From assembly GCA_951213105.1 (NCBI GenBank), contig OX578148.1, forward strand, positions 143,970,043 through 144,034,042: a DNA stretch of 64,000 nt, given 5' to 3'. The DNA comes from Amaurobius ferox (lineage: Eukaryota > Arthropoda > Arachnida > Araneae > Amaurobiidae). A program made the translations under genes and the position numbers. Positions 11,528 through 23,100 of the stretch are shown in pieces (positions within the stretch are counted from its first letter, which is position 1; each line of letters opens with the position of its first letter). The notes beneath the pieces are model-generated. The model was not told where the DNA came from and did no database searches. It worked only from the letters and a program-made list of their open reading frames with translations.

Positions 11528-11617
11528 GTGACGCAGAATAAAGTTATACAACTGTATTCTGCGTTCACAGTTGTATAACTGTGAACGCAGAATACAGTTG
11601 TATAACTGTATTCTGCG
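11528..11617. repeat. Nested palindromic repeat of ACGCAGAATAC / GTTGTATAAC
   Basis: The words GCAGAATA, AGTTGTATAACT and TATTCTGCG alternate in both orientations several times across 90 bp, so the stretch can fold in more than one register. It is flanked by ordinary AT-rich DNA. Likely a miniature foldback element. Confidence 0.75.
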
Positions 11618-11789
11618 GAAGGGAGGTTCACATTACGTGGCAGCTGAATATAAATGGAAACCATTCGAACTCTAATAAAGGAATTAAAGAACAAAAGTTG
11701 AGTTTTAGCTAAGGTCAAAATTAAAATTTTGAATTTTACTTTTCCGATCCAATTTGAATTTGAAAAATAAATAATGTATAATTAAAAAA

Positions 11790-12682
11790 ATGCTAATGTT
11801 AGGTTTCGACCACTGCTGGCGAGTGGAAATCCAGCCTGATGATGGTCGAGAGAAGACGGACGAGGCCTCTGGTCGTTCCTTTTGGGTTTTGGAATGCAGC
11901 ATTTGGAGAGCGTGCCTCCCCTCGTCTATTCCAATTGAGGAACACCTACAGAACCTAAAGCAGGTATTTGAAAAATAGAAGATCGCAAATCTTAATAATT
12001 AAGATAAATTATTCCCGAAACAAATCACATATTTGGGACATATCATCTCTGAACAGGGTGAATGGTGTTGACCGCATCCACTGTGGAGGCCTCTGTACCG
12101 TCAGTCTGCAAACAACTCCTCAAACATTGCCGTCGGTCAACGGAAGGAGGCGCCTTCAAGAGAAACGCTGGTTTCATTCCAGCATATCCCCAATCTGCGA
12201 AGAGCCTCACGCTACATACCCTGCCAGTAAAGAAGGAACGGACGCACTTCTCTCCCAGGAAATGCAAAATCTCATCGCATGCTTCAGCAAGTGCTGGTCG
12301 AAATTCAAAATTGGGTAAGAAGTAAAGAACTGTTGGCGATTTTTACAATCGTAACAACTCTCCGTAGATATTTTCCGACACTATCTTTACGGAAGCGAAT
12401 TCTTACTGTGGAAGGATCAAGCTGCTATGAATTGGCCCTTCAGTTTTAAGAACCCTGAAGGACTGACAGGTCCCAAGATGGATTCAAGAATACGACACGG
12501 AGATTCGACGCAAAAAGAGATCCTCTCATGGCTAATACACTAGCGAGAAAATAGAGTCTTCTGAAAAGTTCTCATGCTGAAATAAAGTTAGGAAGAGCAT
12601 CCGTCAACTCGTCATCGACCCCAGTTTAAATCCACGACCAGATCTCTGGAATGCTGAAGAACTTCCTCGAGCCCAAAAGAGA
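11790..12682 (+). pseudogene. Ty3/Gypsy element A: RT to RNase H remnant
   Basis: Broken reading frames carry Gypsy pol motifs in the right order. RT finger/palm words WRVEIQPDDGREKT lie at about 11817-11860, then EEHLQNLKQVFEK (about 11936-11975), then FPKQITYLGHII (about 12013-12050), which is the thumb-side RT motif. RNase H words follow: ELLAIFTIVTTLRRYF (about 12325-12370), FSFKNPEGLTG (about 12440-12475), and RSSHG near 12515 where a catalytic-domain end is expected. The frame changes several times and stops interrupt it, so it is dead. Downstream it runs straight into the 191-bp array; the same pol resumes beyond the array at 25238. Upstream parts (gag, protease, 5' LTR) are not seen. 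Confidence 0.8.
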
Positions 12683-14009
12683 AGAGCTGTCCTCCCTACA
12701 TAAAAGGTAGAATTCTCTGTGTTTGAGGAAAGGAGTGGTAGTAGACCGTACATGGATGAAGGCACCACCCTCCAACGCACTAAATGACAACATGAATGAT
12801 ACAACCCCACTGGAGGACATTTTGGCATTAGCAAGTTGCCGAATGTTGCTTCTGATGCAATGCCAAAAAGAGAAGAGCTGTCCTCCCTAAATAAAAAGGT
12901 AGAATTCTCTGTGTTTGAGGAAAGAGTGGCAGTACACCGTACACGGATGAAGGCAGCACCCTCCAATGCACTAAATGACAACATGAATGATACAACCCCA
13001 CTGGTGGACATTTTGGCATTAGCAAGTTGCCGAATGTTGCTTCTGATGCAATGCCAAAAAGAGAAGAGCTGTCCTCCCTAAATAAAAAGGTAGAATTCTC
13101 TGTGTTTGAGGAAAGAGTGGCAGTACACCGTACACGGATGAAGGCAGCACCCTCCAACGCACTAAATGACAACATGAATGATACAACCCCACTGGAGGAC
13201 ATTTTGGCATTAGCAAGTTGCCGAATGTTGCTTCTGATGCAATGCCAAAAAGAGAAGAGCTGTCCTCCCTAAATAAAAAGGTAGAATTCTCTGTGATTGA
13301 GGAAAGGAGTGGCAGTACACCGTACACGAATGAAGGCAGCACCCTCCAACGCACTAAATGAAAACATGAATGATACAACCCCACTGGAGGACATTTTGGC
13401 ATTAGCAAGTTGCCGAATGTTGCTTCTGATGCAATGCCAAAAAGAGAAGAGCTGTCCTCCCTAAATTAAAAGGTAGAATTCTCTGTGTTTGAGGAAAGGA
13501 GTGGCAGTACACCGTACACGGTTGAAGGCAGCACCCTCCAACGCACTAAATGACAACATGAATGATACAACCCCCACTGGAGGACATTTTGGCATTAGCA
13601 AGTTGCCGAATGTTGCTTCTGATGCAATGCCAAAAGGAGAAGAGCTGTCCTCCCTAAATTAAAAGGTAGAATTCTCTGTGTTTGAGGAAAGGAGTGGCAG
13701 TACACCGTACACGGCTGAAGGCAGCACCCTCCAACGCACTAAATGACAACATGAATGATACAACCCCCACTGGAGGACATTTTGGCATTAGCAAGTTGCC
13801 GAATGTTGCTTCTGATGCAATGCCAAAAAGAGAAGAGCTGTCCTCCCTAAATAAAAAGGTAGAATTCTCTGTGTTTGAGGAAGGAGTGGCAGTACACAGT
13901 ACACGGATGAAGGCAGCACCCTCCAATGCACTAAATGACAACATAAATGATACAACCCCACTGGAGGACATTTTGGCATTAGCAAGTTGCCGAATGTTGC
14001 TTCTGATGC
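12683..14009. repeat. Gypsy-A-derived tandem array, left block (about 7 units of 191 bp)
   Basis: Head-to-tail units; GAGAAGAGCTGTCC starts near 12681, 12872, 13063 and 13254, giving a 191-bp period. In the plus frame a unit encodes the linker between RNase H and integrase and the start of the integrase zinc-binding domain (TGGHFGISK, as in the T-GGHFG motif of Gypsy integrases). Every unit also carries stops, so no long protein is made. The left edge grades directly into the element A RNase H region and the right edge meets a BEL LTR at 14010. Units differ by scattered substitutions and 1-bp indels. Confidence 0.92.
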
Positions 14010-14287
14010 TGTAGGATGAATTAAACATACCTAAATAGAGTCTTTCTAAATGAGTAGTGGACTGTATTTCTATAAAAGAAAACTTCAGTAATACTTATCC
14101 ATACCTTTATTACAAACTATTTAAATGAAATAATGAGAACAACGAGCCACTTTCTCGTGTCTCCTATCCCTACAAATTTTATTCCAACACTACTAATTCG
14201 CTTTTAAAAACTCGCCAACCGCTGCTTGGCGCTCGCCAAACAAGAACACATGGCTTCTTTCAAATACATACTTCACGGGCTCCAACA
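14010..14287 (-). repeat. 3' LTR of BEL/Pao element
   Basis: On the minus strand it begins TGTTGGAGCCCG at 14287, right after a purine-rich CGCCGGGCGGA (candidate polypurine tract), and ends TCCTACA at 14010, so it has TG...CA ends. It lies 225 bp beyond the pol stop. It contains AATAAA motifs. TGTTGG is the common start of BEL/Pao LTRs. The second LTR that should lie to the right has been lost. Confidence 0.75.
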
Positions 14288-14512
14288 TTCCGCCCGGCGT
14301 TGAAATGTCAATTTCAAGGAATGAATAAGTACAATTATAAAAAAAAACAAAAAAAATCAAGAATTTAAATCAAATTGCTACTAAAGTACATAATATAATC
14401 ATAATAAAAACCACACAATAATCATAAAGAATACAAGAAGCAATTGCAAATAATTCAAGGAGACATTTTAACCATAATCACATAATGTAGTTACATTATC
14501 TGAATTAAGACA

Positions 14513-17143
14513 TTAATTTTCCATAGGCAAAACAGCTATTTTTGAAATGGGTCTCTTGTATATTCCATTATGTGTCTTTACATTGACAACTCTGACCTTG
14601 TCCATGCCTAAGAATGTTTCAACTATTCTGCCTAAAACCCATTTGCAGATTACCCTTAGATTATTTTTTATAATCATCCACTTATTTCTTTGTTGCAACG
14701 TACTTAAATAATTGTTTTGCCATCTTTTCCATATTGTTTGACACATTTTAGTTGTTCTTTTCCACAAATGTAATCTGTTATCATCAATTTCTGTCAAAAT
14801 GGGTTCTACAATAGCAGTGATTGGTCTACCAATAAGAAAATGCCCAGGAGTCCATACTTCCAAGTCATCAATATCCGTGGTCAAGGGAGTAAGTGGCCGA
14901 GAATTCCAAATTCCTTCTATTTGAGTGGTTATAGTTAAAAATTCTTCATAAGTCAATTTAGCATCTCCCACCACGCGTTTTAAATGATACTTGAAAGACT
15001 TGACTCCTGCCTCCCAGAGACCTCCAAAGTTGGGAGCTCTGGGAGGAAGGAATTTCCAAAGTATAGATTCCGAAGACAAAAAATTGGCAAGATTGACATC
15101 AGGTTTGGTTACCAGATTATGTAACTTCTTAAGTTCTATATTAGTACCCACAAAATTTTTTGCGTTATCACTAAAGATAGTCGTCGCCTTTCCTCGTCTA
15201 GCAAAAAATCTTTTCAAGGTGGCAATAAATGCTTCAGAAGATAAGTCACATGCAATATCCAAATGAACTGCCTTGGTAACCATACATACAAATATACAAA
15301 CATAAATCTTATGATAAATCCCTTTACGTTGACCCCTATATTTAATCAAAAATGGTCCACAGAAATCCACCCCTGTACAATTAAATGAAAAATTTACATT
15401 TACCCTTTCCTTTGGTAAATCACCCATAATTTGTTCTGCTATTAGAGGTTTGACCTTAAAGCAAGTAATACAATTATGCACAATCCTTCTACATGTGGTT
15501 CTGCCATTTAAAGGCCAAAATTCCCTACGAATACAATATAATAAATTTTGAGGTCCAACATGTAGATATTTTTTGTGATAACTCTCAATAATCATTTCAG
15601 TGAGTTTATGCTTGGCAGGCAATAAAATGGGATGTTTTTGAGCATCAGCTATATGAGAATTTTGGAGACGACCTCCTACTCTCAAAACATTATTTTGATC
15701 CAAATAAGGGTTTAAGTTTCTTACCTTTCCAGTTGGAGATTTACCTTTCTGAATGTTAGCTATGTCATCCGTAAATACCCGTTCTTGCACACAACGAACT
15801 AAAAATAACGTTGCATGTTTAAGTTCGTTACTGGAGAGGGGTCCACAAAGCTTACCCAATGGATTTTTTAAGTTATAGGTAAATCTGAAAATGAAACTTA
15901 AAATGCGAATTAATTTAACATAATTATTTGAAATATTGAGAATAGAATTTAAAAACAGAGAGTTCAAGTTCAAAGTCAGTGTCACATCAGTCACTTTCTT
16001 GAACTCCTGGATATACAGTTCATCAGACGGGGAATAATGTCTATCAACAATTACCAGCCTTTCCTGATGAAGAAATTCCGGGCCATACCACCACAAGATA
16101 TGCTCACCAATTTGATCAGGGTCGAGTCCTCGAGATACCAAGTCCGCTGGGTTCTCTGCAGACCTCACATGTTGCCATTGAAAATTCTGAGTGAGCTCCT
16201 GAATGCGTGAGATTCTATTGGACACGAACACTTTCAACAGATGGGGTGATGAATCAATCCAAGCTAACACTATTGAAGAATCGGTATAAAGATAAACTTT
16301 GTCAATTTTTAGTTTTAATGAAGTCAGTATTTTTGACACAAGCCTTGAAAGTAATTCTGCTGCACACAGGTCACGACGCGGTATGGTTAGCACCTTGAGA
16401 GGTGCATCTCGTGACTTACTGCACAGAAGGTTGACCTTCACTTCATTTAAGTTGGTCACACAACGAATATACACTGATGCGCCGTAAGCATCTTGACATG
16501 CGTCTGAGAATCCATGAATTTCTATTTCTTTAACCGAATCTGCAAGAAGATATCTGTTGATTTTCACATGTCTCAATTTCGGTAAGGCCTGTAAAAACCT
16601 TTCCCATTTTCTTTTTTCTTTTTGTGGAAGTTCCTGGTCCCACCCAATCTTTAAATGCCACAAAGTTTGTAAAAATATCTTTGCTTTTACTATGACTGGA
16701 CCTAAAAATCCCAAAGGATCAAACAATCTCGCAATGTCTGATAAGACAGAGCGCTTAGTAGCTGCGTTTGAATAAGATGAAACTGTAAAACTAAAATCTT
16801 CCTTCTTTGGGTTCCATCTTAAACCAAGTGTTTTCACAGTGTCCATATTAGATTCTTCTTCAAAGTGATATTCTTGGTCACTGAAAGAAACGTGTTCAAG
16901 TAATAGTTTCTCATTGGAGCACCATTTGTGCAAGTCCATTCCTCCAGACTTTAACATTGCAATTAACTGTTGTTGTAATTCAGTAGCTGTACCAAGATTA
17001 TCAGCTCCAGACAAAATATCATCGACGTAAAAGTCAGTTAAAGCAGCCGCTGATGCTAATGGATAATTGTCCCTTTCATCTATAGCTAATTGTTTCAAGA
17101 CTCGAGTGGCCAAAAATGGTGCACACGCAGTACCATAAGTCAC
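14513..17143 (-). CDS. BEL/Pao pol polyprotein, 3' part (RT-RNase H-integrase)
   Basis: An 876-codon frame without stops. Order of domains: end of RT with YVDD at residues 39-42; Pao-type RNase H with candidate acidic residues D214 (FSDA), E263 (AAELL) and D288 (YTDSS), closed by NPADLVSRG at 331-339; integrase zinc finger with H523, H528, C558 and C561; integrase core with D593 (GVDFCGPF), D659 (FSDN) and E711 (GGLWEAG); and a C-terminal DUF5641-like region at about 790-870 (LWKRTTKM...GRIVE). The product would reverse-transcribe and integrate the element. The apparent start is a GTG at the truncation point with a TAG 18 nt upstream in array sequence, so the start is an artefact; the native protein was much longer. 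The intact frame contrasts with the decayed Gypsy pol around it and suggests a recent insertion. Confidence 0.93.
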   Translation of the reverse strand: MTYGTACAPFLATRVLKQLAIDERDNYPLASAAALTDFYVDDILSGADNLGTATELQQQLIAMLKSGGMDLHKWCSNEKLLLEHVSFSDQEYHFEEESNMDTVKTLGLRWNPKKEDFSFTVSSYSNAATKRSVLSDIARLFDPLGFLGPVIVKAKIFLQTLWHLKIGWDQELPQKEKRKWERFLQALPKLRHVKINRYLLADSVKEIEIHGFSDACQDAYGASVYIRCVTNLNEVKVNLLCSKSRDAPLKVLTIPRRDLCAAELLSRLVSKILTSLKLKIDKVYLYTDSSIVLAWIDSSPHLLKVFVSNRISRIQELTQNFQWQHVRSAENPADLVSRGLDPDQIGEHILWWYGPEFLHQERLVIVDRHYSPSDELYIQEFKKVTDVTLTLNLNSLFLNSILNISNNYVKLIRILSFIFRFTYNLKNPLGKLCGPLSSNELKHATLFLVRCVQERVFTDDIANIQKGKSPTGKVRNLNPYLDQNNVLRVGGRLQNSHIADAQKHPILLPAKHKLTEMIIESYHKKYLHVGPQNLLYCIRREFWPLNGRTTCRRIVHNCITCFKVKPLIAEQIMGDLPKERVNVNFSFNCTGVDFCGPFLIKYRGQRKGIYHKIYVCIFVCMVTKAVHLDIACDLSSEAFIATLKRFFARRGKATTIFSDNAKNFVGTNIELKKLHNLVTKPDVNLANFLSSESILWKFLPPRAPNFGGLWEAGVKSFKYHLKRVVGDAKLTYEEFLTITTQIEGIWNSRPLTPLTTDIDDLEVWTPGHFLIGRPITAIVEPILTEIDDNRLHLWKRTTKMCQTIWKRWQNNYLSTLQQRNKWMIIKNNLRVICKWVLGRIVETFLGMDKVRVVNVKTHNGIYKRPISKIAVLPMEN

Positions 17144-20100
17144 AGAGAAGAGCTGTCCTCCCTAAATTAAAAGGTAGAATTCTCTGTGTTCGAGGAAAGG
17201 AGTGGCAGTACACCGTACACGGATGAAGGCAGCACCCTCCAACGCACTAAATGACAACATGAATGATACAACCCCACTGGAGGACATTTTGGCATTAGCA
17301 AGTTGCCGAATGTTGCTTCTGATGCAATGCCAAAAAGAGAAGAGCTGTCCTCCCTAAATAAAAAGGTAGAATTCTCTGTGTTTGAGGAAAGGAGTGGCAG
17401 TACACCGTACACGGATGAAGGCAGCACCCTCCAACGCACTAAATGACAACATGAATGATACAACCGCACTGGAGGACATTTTGGCATTAGCAAGTTGCCG
17501 AATGTTGCTTCTGATGCAATGCCAAAAAGAGAAGAGCTGTCCTCCCTAAATAAAAAGGTAGAATTCTCTGTGTTTGAGGAAAGGAGTGGCAGTACACCGT
17601 ACACGGATGAAGGCAGCACCCTCCAACGCACTAAATGACAACATGAATGATACAACCCCACTGGAGGACATTTTGGCATTAGCAAGTTGCCGAATGTTGC
17701 TTCTGATGCAATGTCAAAAAGAGAAGAGCTGTCCTCCCTAAATAAATAGGTAGAATTCTCTGTGTTTGAGGAAAGGAGTGGCAGTACACCGTACATGGAT
17801 GAAGGCAGCACCCTCCAACGCACTAAATGACAACATGAATGATACAACACCACTGGAGGACATTTTGGCATTAGCAAGTTGCCGAATGTTGCTTCTGATG
17901 CAATGCCAAAAAGAGAAGAGCTGTCCTCCCTAAATAAAAAGGTAGAATCCTCTGTATTTGAGCAAAGGAGTGGCAGTACACCGTGCACGGATGAAGGCAG
18001 CACCCTCCAACGCACTAAATGACAACATGAATGATAAAACCCCACTGGAGGACATTTTGGCATTAGCAAGTTGCCGAATGTTGCTTCTGATGCAATGCCA
18101 AAAAGAGAAGAGCTGTCCTCCCTAAATAAAACGGTAGAATTCTCTGTGTTTGAGGAAAGGATTGGCAGTACACCGTACACGGATGAAGGCAGCACCCTCC
18201 AACGCACTAAATGACAACATGAATGATACAACCCCACTGGAGGACATTTTGGCATTAGCAAGTTGCCGAATGTTGCTTCTGATGCAATGCCAAAAAGAGA
18301 AGAGCTGTCCTCCCTAAATTAAAAGGTAGAATTCTCTGTGTTTGAGGAAAAGAGTGGCAGTACACCGTACACGGCTGAAGGCAGCACCCTCCAACGCACT
18401 AAATGGCAACATGAATGATACAACCCCACTGGAGGACATTTTGGCATTAGCAAGTTGCCGAATGTTGCTTCTGATGCAATGCCAAAAAGAGAAGAGCTGT
18501 CCTCCCTAAATTAAAAGGTAGAATTCTCTGTGTTTGAGGAAAGGAGTGGCAGTACACCGTACACGGCTGAAGGCAGCACCCTCCAACGCACTAAATGACA
18601 ACATGAATGATACAACCCCCACTGGAGGACATTTTGGCATTAGCAAGTTGCCGAATGTTGCTTCTGATGCAATGCCAAAAAGAGAACAGCTGTCCTCCCT
18701 AAATTAAAATGTAGAATTCTCTGTGTTTGAGGAAAGGAGTGGCAGTACACCGTACACGGCTGAAGGCAGCACCCTCCAACGCACTAAATGACAACATGAA
18801 TGATACAACCCCCACTGGAGGACATTTTGGCATTAGCATGTTGCCGAATGTTGCTTCTGATGCAATGCCAAAAAGAGAAGAGCTGTCCTCCCTAAATTAA
18901 AAGGTAGAATTCTCTGTGTTTGAGGAAAGGAGTGGCAGTACACCGTACACGGCTGATGGCAGCACCCTCCAAGGCACTAAATGACAACATGAATGATACA
19001 ACCCCCACTGGAGGACATTTTGGCATTAGCAAGTTGCCGAATGTTGCTTCTGATGCAATGCCAAAAAGAGAAGAGCTGTCCTCCCTAAATTAAAAAGTAG
19101 AATTCTCTGTGTTTGAGGAAAGGAGTGGCAGTACACCGTACACGGCTGAAGGCAGTACCCTCCAACGCACTAAATGACAACATGAATGATACAACCCCCA
19201 CTGGAGGACATTTTGGCATTAGCAAGTTGCCGAATGTTGCTTCTGATGCAATGCCAAAAAGAGAAGAGCTGTCCTCCCTAAATTAAAAGGTAGAATTCTC
19301 TGTGTTTGAGGATAGGAGTGGCAGTACACCGTACACGGCAGAAGGCAGCACCCTCCAACGCACTAAATGACAACATGAATGATACAACCCCCACTGGAGG
19401 ACATTTTGGCATTAGCAAGTTGCCGAATGTTGCTTCTGATGCAATGCCAAAAAGAGAAGAGCTGTCCTCCCTAAATTAAAAGGTAGAATTCTCTGTGTTT
19501 GAGGAAAGGAGTGGCAGTACACCGTACACGGCTGAAGGCAGCACCCTCCAACGCACTAAATGACAACATGAATGATACAACCCCCACTGGAGGACATTTT
19601 GTCATTAGCAAGTTGCCGAATGTTGCTTCTGATGCAATGCCAAAAGGAGAAGAGCTGTCCTCCCTAAATTAAAAGGTAGAATTCTCTGTGTTTGAGGAAA
19701 GGAGTGGCAGTACACCGTACACGGCTGAAGGCAGCACCCTCCAACGCACTAAATGACAACATGAATGATACAACCCCCACTGGAGGACATTTTGGCATTA
19801 GCAAGTTGTCGAATGTTGCTTCTGATGCAATGCCAAAAAGAGAAGAGCTGTCCTCCCTAAATTAAAAGGTAGAATTCTCTGTGTTTGAGGAAAGGAGTGG
19901 CAGTACACCGTACACGGCTGAAGGCAGCACCCTCCAACGCACTAAATGACAACATGAATAATACAACCCCCACTGGAGGACATTTTGGAATTAGCAAGTT
20001 GCCGAATGTTGCTTCTGATGCAATGCCAAAAAGAGAAGAGCTGTCCTCCCTAAATTAAAAGGTAGAATTCTCTGTGTTTGAGGAAAGGAGTGGCAGTACA

Positions 20101-23100
20101 CCGTACACGGCTGAAGGCAGCACCCTCCAACGCACTAAATGACAACATGAATGATACAACCCCCACTGGAGGACATTTTGGCATTAGCAAGTTGCCGAAT
20201 GTTGCTTCTGATGCAATGCCAAAAGGAGAAGAGCTGTCCTCCCTAAATTAAAAGGTAGAATTCTCTGTGTTTGAGGAAAGGTGTGGCAGTACACCGTACA
20301 CGGCTGAAGGCAGCACCCTCCAACGCACTAAATGACAACATGAATGATACAACCCCCACTGGAGGACATTTTGGCATTAGCAAGTTGCCGAATGTTGCTT
20401 CTGATGCAATGCCAAAAAGAGAAGAGCTGTCCTCCCTAAATTAAAAGGTAGAATTCTCTGTGTTTGAGGAAAGGAGTGGCAGTACACCGTACACGGTTGA
20501 AGGCAGCACCCTCCAACGCACTAAATGACAACATGAATGATACAACCCCCACTGGAGGACATTTTGGCATTAGCAAGTTGCCGAATGTTGCTTCTGATGC
20601 AATGCCAAAAGGAGAAGAGCTGTCCTCCCTAAATTAAAAGGTAGAATTCTCTGTGTTTGAGGAAAGGAGTGGCAGTACACCGTACACGGCTGAAGGCAGC
20701 ACCCTCCAACGCACTAAATGACAACATGAATGATACAACCCCCACTGGAGGACATTTTGGCATTAGCAAGTTGCCGAATGTTGCTTCTGATGCAATGCCA
20801 AAAAGAGAAGAGCTGTCCTCCCTAAATAAAAAGGTAGAATTCTCTGTGTTTGAGGAAAGGAGTGGCAGTACACCGTACACGGCTGAAGGCAGCACCCTCC
20901 AACGCACTAAATGACAACATGAATAATACAACCCCCACTGGAGGACATTTTGGAATTAGCAAGTTGCCGAATGTTGCTTCTGATGCAATGCCAAAAAGAG
21001 AAGAGCTGTCCTCCCTAAATTAAAAGGTAGAATTCTCTGTGTTTGAGGAAAGGAGTGGCAGTACACCGTACACGGCTGAAGGCAGCACCCTCCAACGCAC
21101 TAAATGACAACATGAATGATACAACCCCCACTGGAGGACATTTTGGCATTAGCAAGTTGCCGAATGTTGCTTCTGATGCAATGCCAAAAGGAGAAGAGCT
21201 GTCCTCCCTAAATTAAAAGGTAGAATTCTCTGTGTTTGAGGAAAGGTGTGGCAGTACACCGTACACGGCTGAAGGCAGCACCCTCCAACGCACTAAATGA
21301 CAACATGAATGATACAACCCCCACTGGAGGACATTTTGGCATTAGCAAGTTGCCGAATGTTGCTTCTGATGCAATGCCAAAAAGAGAAGAGCTGTCCTCC
21401 CTAAATTAAAAGGTAGAATTCTCTGTGTTTGAGGAAAGGAGTGGCAGTACACCGTACACGGTTGAAGGCAGCACCCTCCAACGCACTAAATGACAACATG
21501 AATGATACAACCCCCACTGGAGGACATTTTGGCATTAGCAAGTTGCCGAATGTTGCTTCTGATGCAATGCCAAAAGGAGAAGAGCTGTCCTCCCTAAATT
21601 AAAAGGTAGAATTCTCTGTGTTTGAGGAAAGGAGTGGCAGTAAACCGTACACGGCTGAAGGCAGCACCCTCCAACGCACTAAATGACAACATGAATGATA
21701 CAACCCCCACTGGAGGACATTTTGGCATTAGCAAGTTGCCGAATGTTGCTTCTGATGCAATGCCAAAAAGAGAAGAGCTGTCCTCCCTAAATAAAAAGGT
21801 AGAATTCTCTGTGTTTGAGGAAAGGAGTGGCAGTACACCGTACACGGCTGAAGGCAGCACCCTCCAACGCACTAAATGACAACATGAATAATACAACCCC
21901 CACTGGAGGACATTTTGGCATTAGCAAGTTGCCGAATGTTGCTTCTGATGCAATGCCAAAAAGAGAAGAGCTGTCCTCCCTAAATTAAAAGGTAGAATTC
22001 TCTGTGTTTGAGGAAAGGAGTGGCAGTACACCGTACACGGCTGAAGGCAGCACCCTCCAACGCACTAAATGACAACATGAATGATACAACCCCCACTGGA
22101 GGACATTTTGGCATTAGCAAGTTGCCGAATGTTGCTTCTGATGCAATGCCAAAAGGAGAAGAGCTGTCCTCCCTAAATTAAAAGGTAGAATTCTCTGTGT
22201 TTGAGGAAAGGTGTGGCAGTACACCGTACACGGCTGAAGGCAGCACCCTCCAACGCACTAAATGACAACATGAATGATACAACCCCCACTGGAGGACATT
22301 TTGGCATTAGCAAGTTGCCGAATGTTGCTTCTGATGCAATGCCAAAAAGAGAAGAGCTGTCCTCCCTAAATTAAAAGGTAGAATTCTCTGTGTTTGAGGA
22401 AAGGAGTGGCAGTACACCGTACACGGTTGAAGGCAGCACCCTCCAACGCACTAAATGACAACATGAATGATACAACCCCCACTGGAGGACATTTTGGCAT
22501 TAGCAAGTTGCCGAATGTTGCTTCTGATGCAATGCCAAAAGGAGAAGAGCTGTCCTCCCTAAATTAAAAGGTAGAATTCTCTGTGTTTGAGGAAAGGAGT
22601 GGCAGTACACCGTACACGGCTGAAGGCAGCACCCTCCAACGCACTAAATGACAACATGAATGATACAACCCCCACTGGAGGACATTTTGTCATTAGCAAG
22701 TTGCCGAATGTTGCTTCTGAGGCAATGCCAAAAGGAGAAGAGCTGTCCTCCCTAAATTAAAGGGTAGAATTCTCTGTGTTTGAGGAAAGGAGTGGCAGTA
22801 CACCGTACACGGCTGAAGGCAGCACCCTCCAACGCACTAAATGACAACATGAATGATACAACCCCCACTGGAGGACATTTTGGCATTAGCAAGTTGCCGA
22901 ATGTTGCTTCTGATGCAATGCCAAAAGGAGAAGAGCTGTCCTCCCTAAATTAAAAGGTAGAATTCTCTGTGTTTGAGGAAAGGTGTGGCAGTACACCGTA
23001 CACGGCTGAAGGCAGCACCCTCCAACGCACTAAATGACAACATGAATGATACAACCCCCACTGGAGGACATTTTGGCATTAGCAAGTTGCCGAATGTTGC

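Larger units (their letters stand above)
14010..17143 (-). mobile_element. 5'-truncated BEL/Pao retrotransposon nested in the satellite
   Basis: Contains the 3' part of pol, a 3' untranslated stretch (14288-14512) and the 3' LTR. The 5' LTR, gag, protease and the first half of RT are absent: the element stops abruptly at 17143 inside RT and array sequence begins. The array is interrupted after TTCTGATGC (left) and resumes at AGAGAAGAGCTG (right), losing only about 10 bp of unit phase. That fits insertion into one unit followed by a deletion reaching barely past the element's own 5' edge. It is younger than element A and younger than at least part of the array. Confidence 0.85.

Noticed and set aside
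17167..18261. 364-codon minus-strand frame made of repeated 64-residue units
   Set aside because: It exists only because the satellite period there is 192 bp, a multiple of three. The true coding origin of the unit is on the plus strand (Gypsy integrase). No promoter or start context, and neighbouring units break the frame.
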